A stretch of 64,000 bases of DNA from Psilocybe azurescens. Lineage: Eukaryota; Basidiomycota; Agaricomycetes; Agaricales; Agrocybaceae. The notes below the pieces were generated by a model. It had not been told where the DNA came from and searched no databases. It worked only from the letters and a program-made list of their open reading frames with translations. Positions 59,999 to 64,000 of the stretch are shown here, in pieces (position 1 is the stretch's first letter; every line of letters begins with the position of its first letter). The position numbers and the translations under genes were made by a program. The stretch covers positions 45,284 through 109,283 of the forward strand of contig JAJIRX010000890.1 of NCBI GenBank assembly GCA_023853785.1. The letters are read 5' to 3'.

Positions 59999-60761
59999 TA
60001 AGCCAAAATGTTAGAGATCGCGTATAATACACTGACAGGCCATCTTTATAGTTTGACGGCTCAAGGGTGGTCTGTATCCTCTCGACAAGGACGCAAGCCA
60101 CCCTTCGTGGTCTTTTAATGAGCCAGCTATCATCTCAGCTTTTCGCTGCTATCGCCTACTCGCATATACTGTTTTTACCCGGAGCTCTTCGCACGTGAAG
60201 AGTTCGTTGTTTTGCAAACGATTGTCATCTTATGCGGGGTATCCCCTTTGAAGAATTCAACTTCGGATTGACCGGGATTGGACAAGCCAGCGTCCCAGAT
60301 ATGAAATGCGGGGAAAGCTGTCCGGTCCTTTGGAGGAAGGCTTGGTCTGCTGGTGGCGTTGGAAGTAGTCAGGTGGGGGCATAAACGGTTTGTGGGATGG
60401 AGGCATGCACGTTACTCCGCGAGATCCTTTCTTTATTGAGGGTGGTCCCTTCATGTGGAGACGAGCAGATATGATTGGATGTGGTAACAAGTTTTGTGTG
60501 AATGTAGGAAGGACGCACGGCAAATTGGATTCCCTCTTATTAATATTGTATGAAAATGTCGTTTACCATGGCATCTTTTGAATTGGTCCCTTCGACTGAT
60601 ATTTTATGATATAACAAAAACAATACTCGCGAAAAGGATGTATTATTGCGCCTCCTGTTGGTTGGATCTTAGATCTGGGTAACGGGATCATAGCATGGCA
60701 ATACTTTGTGTGATAAATATCCACTGAGAATGAATCTATCGCTCCCTTTCTTTGTGTTACA
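59999..60761. other. Intergenic, no gene seen
   Basis: Frames at 60257-60523 and 60390-60581 are short and without motifs. Holds the upstream region of the next gene. Confidence 0.35.
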
Positions 60762-61990
60762 ATGCCTCTGATGTCGTTGTAAGTCCTTCAATTGTATTGC
60801 CCTGCATTTACTGACATATGTAATTCTAATTACCGCGAAGACCACTGACAGCGGACGACGCTGTGATGTCCTGTTTGAGCCAGGCCGATCTTTACAGATG
60901 TTCGCGTACTTGTACGGATACCTACTCCAGGGTCACTTCTTACCTTCGACGCGCTTTCAATGTCGATAAACTATTCGGTCGGTATTTCGACGACAATTCA
61001 TCGATCGTGGATGACTTCCGCCAAATGCAATTCGAGACAGGCTTGATTGTTTCGGGTCGCCTGCCCCTCCATTTTCTCGATCGTACTGGGAACAAGTGGA
61101 CGCCTGGCGATCTTGATTTGTATGTGGACCATCGCTTTCGACGAGAAGTCTGCTGCTGGCTCGAAATGCATAGATATAATTTTGATCCTAGCCCTCGTCA
61201 GCATTCATGTGGTACACTTCAGGAATTCCTGGAGAATGAGACGGAGGCTCACATGTACGGCGAAGTATTGTCGGGTGCTCGATACACCAGGGGTCTTGTG
61301 TTGAATTTTCGCAAGGATGGAGTTCACAAAGGCGGGAAGATCCAAGTAATAACGTCGAATGGATCGGCTCTTAGTTCGATACTAGGGTTTCATTCCAGTA
61401 AGGGTGTCGTCCGTTTCTTGCTGTTGTGGCCGCTGATATTTTATCATGAATCAGCCTGCGTCATGAACTTAATAACCTACGATGCCGCATTTTCTCTATA
61501 CCCTAAAGCCACTTTTGAGGACCGACTCAGTCTTCTTTGCCTTCCCGCCTCCCCGAGCTTCACGTTCTCATAACCACAAAATACGGTGGAAGGGGTGGAA
61601 TATAATAGGCCAGCACGACCTTCCAATAATTGCACAACAGCGGCTCACTATTGATCTTTTGGCCACGCTAAAGTCTTACAAACCTGAGACCGGACCTGAG
61701 CTGTCCTTCTATCCTGGCCGTAGACATCTCAGGGATTCGCGCTGTTGGACCCTTCCACTGATGAAACCGTCAACCGTGGGATTCTTCGACTTCAAGGAGC
61801 CTGCTTACAAGTATTCTGCGATAAATTCGTGGTATCTGGGATTCAAGTGCAACGGTGTCTTGCTGTAGCCTGTCCAAGAATCACTTTCGAACTGTTCGAT
61901 CACGAGGTTGTCCAGGAGTCACTTATAGTCTCTGATAGGGTTCTTCAGCGTATGTTGACCCGTATCTGTAAACATTTTCAAGCCGTGTAG
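60762..61990 (+). CDS. F-box/DLDLYV family protein, frameshifted 3' half
   Basis: Agaricomycete family with an F-box-like N-terminus and a nucleotidyltransferase-like DLDLYV motif; function unknown. Exon 1 60762-60778 (17 nt), exon 2 60841-61397, exon 3 from 61455. The product begins MPLMSLPLTADDAVMSCLSQ. It then has FETGLIVSGRLPLHFLDR, WTPGDLDLYVDHRFRREVC and GKIQVITSNGSALSSILGFH. Across the intron come STCVMNLITYDAAFSLYPKA and TFEDRLSL. The 57-nt intron 61398-61454 has no stop. Past 61540 the expected sequence is spread over three frames (LPELHVLITTKYGGRG; WNIIGQHDLPIIAQQRL; DETVNRGILRLQGACLQVF), ending about 61990. At least two indels are therefore present. The first 220 codons look sound, but the 3' part looks broken. 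Confidence 0.6.
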
Positions 61991-62387
61991 AGAGAGAAGA
62001 AGAGATATTGACACGTTGCTTGTGAGTCGAATTTTTATTTTGTCTGATGTTGCGTTGAAGTGTTTTGTGTTGCAGTGATATCATGTCTGTGTTCGATTGG
62101 GGAACTCTTGAGCTTATCACGTGCTTATCTTATCTGAAAGACTCACGTGCACATCAAAGGCTGTTGGCAAATAGAGATTAGTAGTTGTTCAGAATTTAAA
62201 AATTCACTGATGCTCCTTCGCTCGTTTACTCATTGTGTGTGACATCCCCTGTAAGCCTTGAAACGCAATCAGTGTTAGTAAAATCTGTTAAACGAAGCCT
62301 AGAAGCTTTTTTCTACACGTTCCTTGGGTCCTGGACCGTCTGTCGTATCTTTTCCGTTGCTGTAGGGGCTGGTGGAAGTCTTGTTCG

Positions 62388-63005
62388 ATGTACCGCTCGA
62401 ACTTCCGTACGAGCAACAGCGATAACTGTCGTTCCCTTCATGACGATGCAGGTAACGTTTCTAGATTTGTCTGTCTCGTGTTTGCATTTTGATTCTGTCG
62501 CGTTGTTTGTATAGATCTACAAGAGCTGAGACCCCATTTGCTGGTCTGCGACGATTATTTATCTGGTGACAGATTCCTCCGAACGTCCTGCTGGCAAAAA
62601 ATTGACCGTGTCTTATCCTGTTTGCATGGAACTCCGGTTCAGTACCAAAAGCGTTGTGTTGTAGTGGGATTGGTTTCCAGGGAATGTGCATTGTTGGGAC
62701 CCTCTGGTGATTTTGAGCCTGGGCATGGAAGCCTGGCGGACGCGAGACACATCTTCAAGTTGACTTGTCCCCAAGGCATTCCTGGTTACGAGGACGATTT
62801 TGATGTTGCTCTGGAGAACGTGGCCGATCTTCTGGAAGTATTGCCAGGAAATAAACAGAGCGACGACCCTTTCCTATCGACCACATCAAATGGTGCGGCT
62901 TGTCTCAGGTTCAATCCCCCAATCTTTCAGTCAAAGGTCAGTGGAATAGTCATCTCTATTGACTGGAAAACTGATGTTTATATAGGCATTGCATTTCCTA
63001 CGTGA
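62388..63005 (+). CDS. Hypothetical protein, two or three exons
   Basis: Exon 1 62388-62451 joins exon 2 at 62515 (intron GTAACG to TATAG), giving NSDNCRSLHDDADLQELRPH. Then come LLVCDDYLSGDRFLRTSCW, KRCVVVGLVSRECALLGPSG and DDFDVALENVADLLEVLPGN. It stops at TGA near 63005 if unspliced. A further intron GTCAGT..TATAG near 62938-62986 would instead extend the frame to about 63074. No domain is recognised, but composition and length of the open frame (about 150 codons) support a gene. The start is uncertain. Confidence 0.4.
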
Positions 63006-64000
63006 GTGTCTTTTCCATCGACGTCCTGTCCAACGACTTATGCAAATTAGATTGGGCGCGCCGCATCGCGATTAATCCCCCGGTATCCTGTGCTCCCGGA
63101 ACACACATCATATCTCTGAAATTGTCGAGGACTACGCAATGTCTGTTTATACTGTGACAAAGGCTGGGGAAGATGTACAAGCATCGGACATAGGTTCTGT
63201 GTTAGTGGGCAGTCTTATTCGGGTCACATTTCTGTTGTTTCATGATATCAATAAAGGGTTGGTGACGTCCATAGATGATATTGCCATTCTGTAGAGATAG
63301 CCCCATGATTCATTGATTTCTGCTTAGTAAACCGTTCGATTCACGTCAATTTTATGATTACAATGTTCCGCGAAAATGTCAATGTAACACGGATACAGTA
63401 TTCCATATGAGTTTTTCATATTCTTCCACTCAGTTCATACTCTTCCTGTGCGCTACAAATCAATATGTCGCGTCCTCGTAGATTACTTGATTCAGCACCG
63501 GCCTCCGTAGGTATGTATGCTTATTTGTTACATTTGGCCGATCATCGGTTGGCTTGATTGACTGACTCCTGTCCCGGTTCATCCTTTCACTCTAGTCTTT
63601 ACCACTGGTGTACGAAATCGCGATTTATCTGTTCTCCTGCCCGACCGTCGGTCTTTCGCGCAGTCAAAGTGGGTTGATGGAGCAAGATAGATCAACTCAT
63701 CGGCATACAGGTATTATTGCAGTTTACGTGTTGCGGTGCGCCTCGTCGTTCGGTGGGTGGATCGCTGTCCGCGTGAACTTTTTGTTACTCGTCGGCTCGT
63801 GCGATGTTTGAGGACCCTCCTGAGAAGCATTGTGAGTTGGAAAAAGGTGGAAGAGAATGGTCGCGTATTCCCTTTTCCCCACAAGTTCTTCATTTTTCTT
63901 TCTATTTCATTATTTTATTTCAAACGCGCTTACCCATCTTGTTATCAGATTTGGTATGGACTCTAGAACGTTGATCGTTGCGTTAAAATGGGGCGTGAAG
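63006..64000 (+). other. Right end; possible short or partial gene at 63465-63690
   Basis: ATG 63465 reads MSRPRRLLDSAPAS, and an intron 63511-63595 (GTATGT to TCTAG) continues it as VFTTGVRNRDLSVLLPDRR to TAG 63688-63690, 46 residues in all. It may be the first exons of a gene that runs on through an unseen splice. No domain is seen. Nothing else is supported to the window end. Confidence 0.25.

Overview
The window looks like a gene-dense but repeat-rich stretch of an Agaricomycete (mushroom-forming basidiomycete) nuclear genome. Genes are split by many introns of about 48-65 nt with GT..AG ends. Several families are typical of, or largely restricted to, this group: DUF6535, DUF6533, a YRCY-type seven-helix membrane protein, F-box/DLDLYV proteins, a NACHT-WD40 receptor, and a Helitron with a DUF6570-type front. 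There are no rRNA or tRNA genes, no CRISPR array and no bacterial-style operons that I can see. Most gene models here are my own manual splicing of the sequence; exon ends are given where I am confident of them.

Layout. 0.5-0.95 kb (-): a four-exon, 52-residue metallothionein. 1.4-7.9 kb: a DUF6535 membrane gene flanked by inverted copies of a dispersed repeat (R1), with a third copy at 26.7-28.7 kb. 8.8-9.9 kb (-) and 25.1-26.2 kb (+): two paralogous secreted HNH-type (DUF1524-like) nucleases sharing a 9-nt microexon. 10.8-12.5 kb (+): a salicylate-hydroxylase-like FAD monooxygenase. 15.6-17.9 kb (+): a secreted GH15 glucoamylase with a C-terminal starch-binding domain. 19.1-20.0 kb (+): a CAP/PR-1-type secreted protein. 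21.1-24.2 kb (+): a DUF6533 multi-span membrane protein with a long Ser-rich loop. 28.9-33.1 kb (-): a VIT-VWA protein of about 1,260-1,280 residues. 36.8-38.2 kb (+): a seven-helix membrane protein.

From 33.8 to 51.5 kb a second repeat family (R2) occurs three times in the same orientation. Each copy sits beside glycosyl hydrolase family 5 sequence: one intact GH5 gene (49.6-51.5 kb, -) and two GH5 remnants. One remnant is split by a 5'-truncated LINE-like insertion with an A-tail and a 14-bp target-site duplication. Between them lies a STAND receptor (41.5-46.9 kb, -) with a C2-like front, a NACHT domain and 14 WD40 repeats. From 52.2 to 58.5 kb (-) is a decayed Helitron, preceded by a 73-bp tandem array. 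The right end holds F-box-type proteins and two unrecognised genes.

Functionally the window mixes secreted enzymes for polysaccharide use (glucoamylase, GH5), secreted nucleases and a CAP protein, metal binding, aromatic hydroxylation and a probable innate-immunity receptor. There is no sign that they form one pathway. Single-base frameshifts recur in otherwise conserved genes, often at homopolymers; this points to residual assembly error, recent gene decay, or both.
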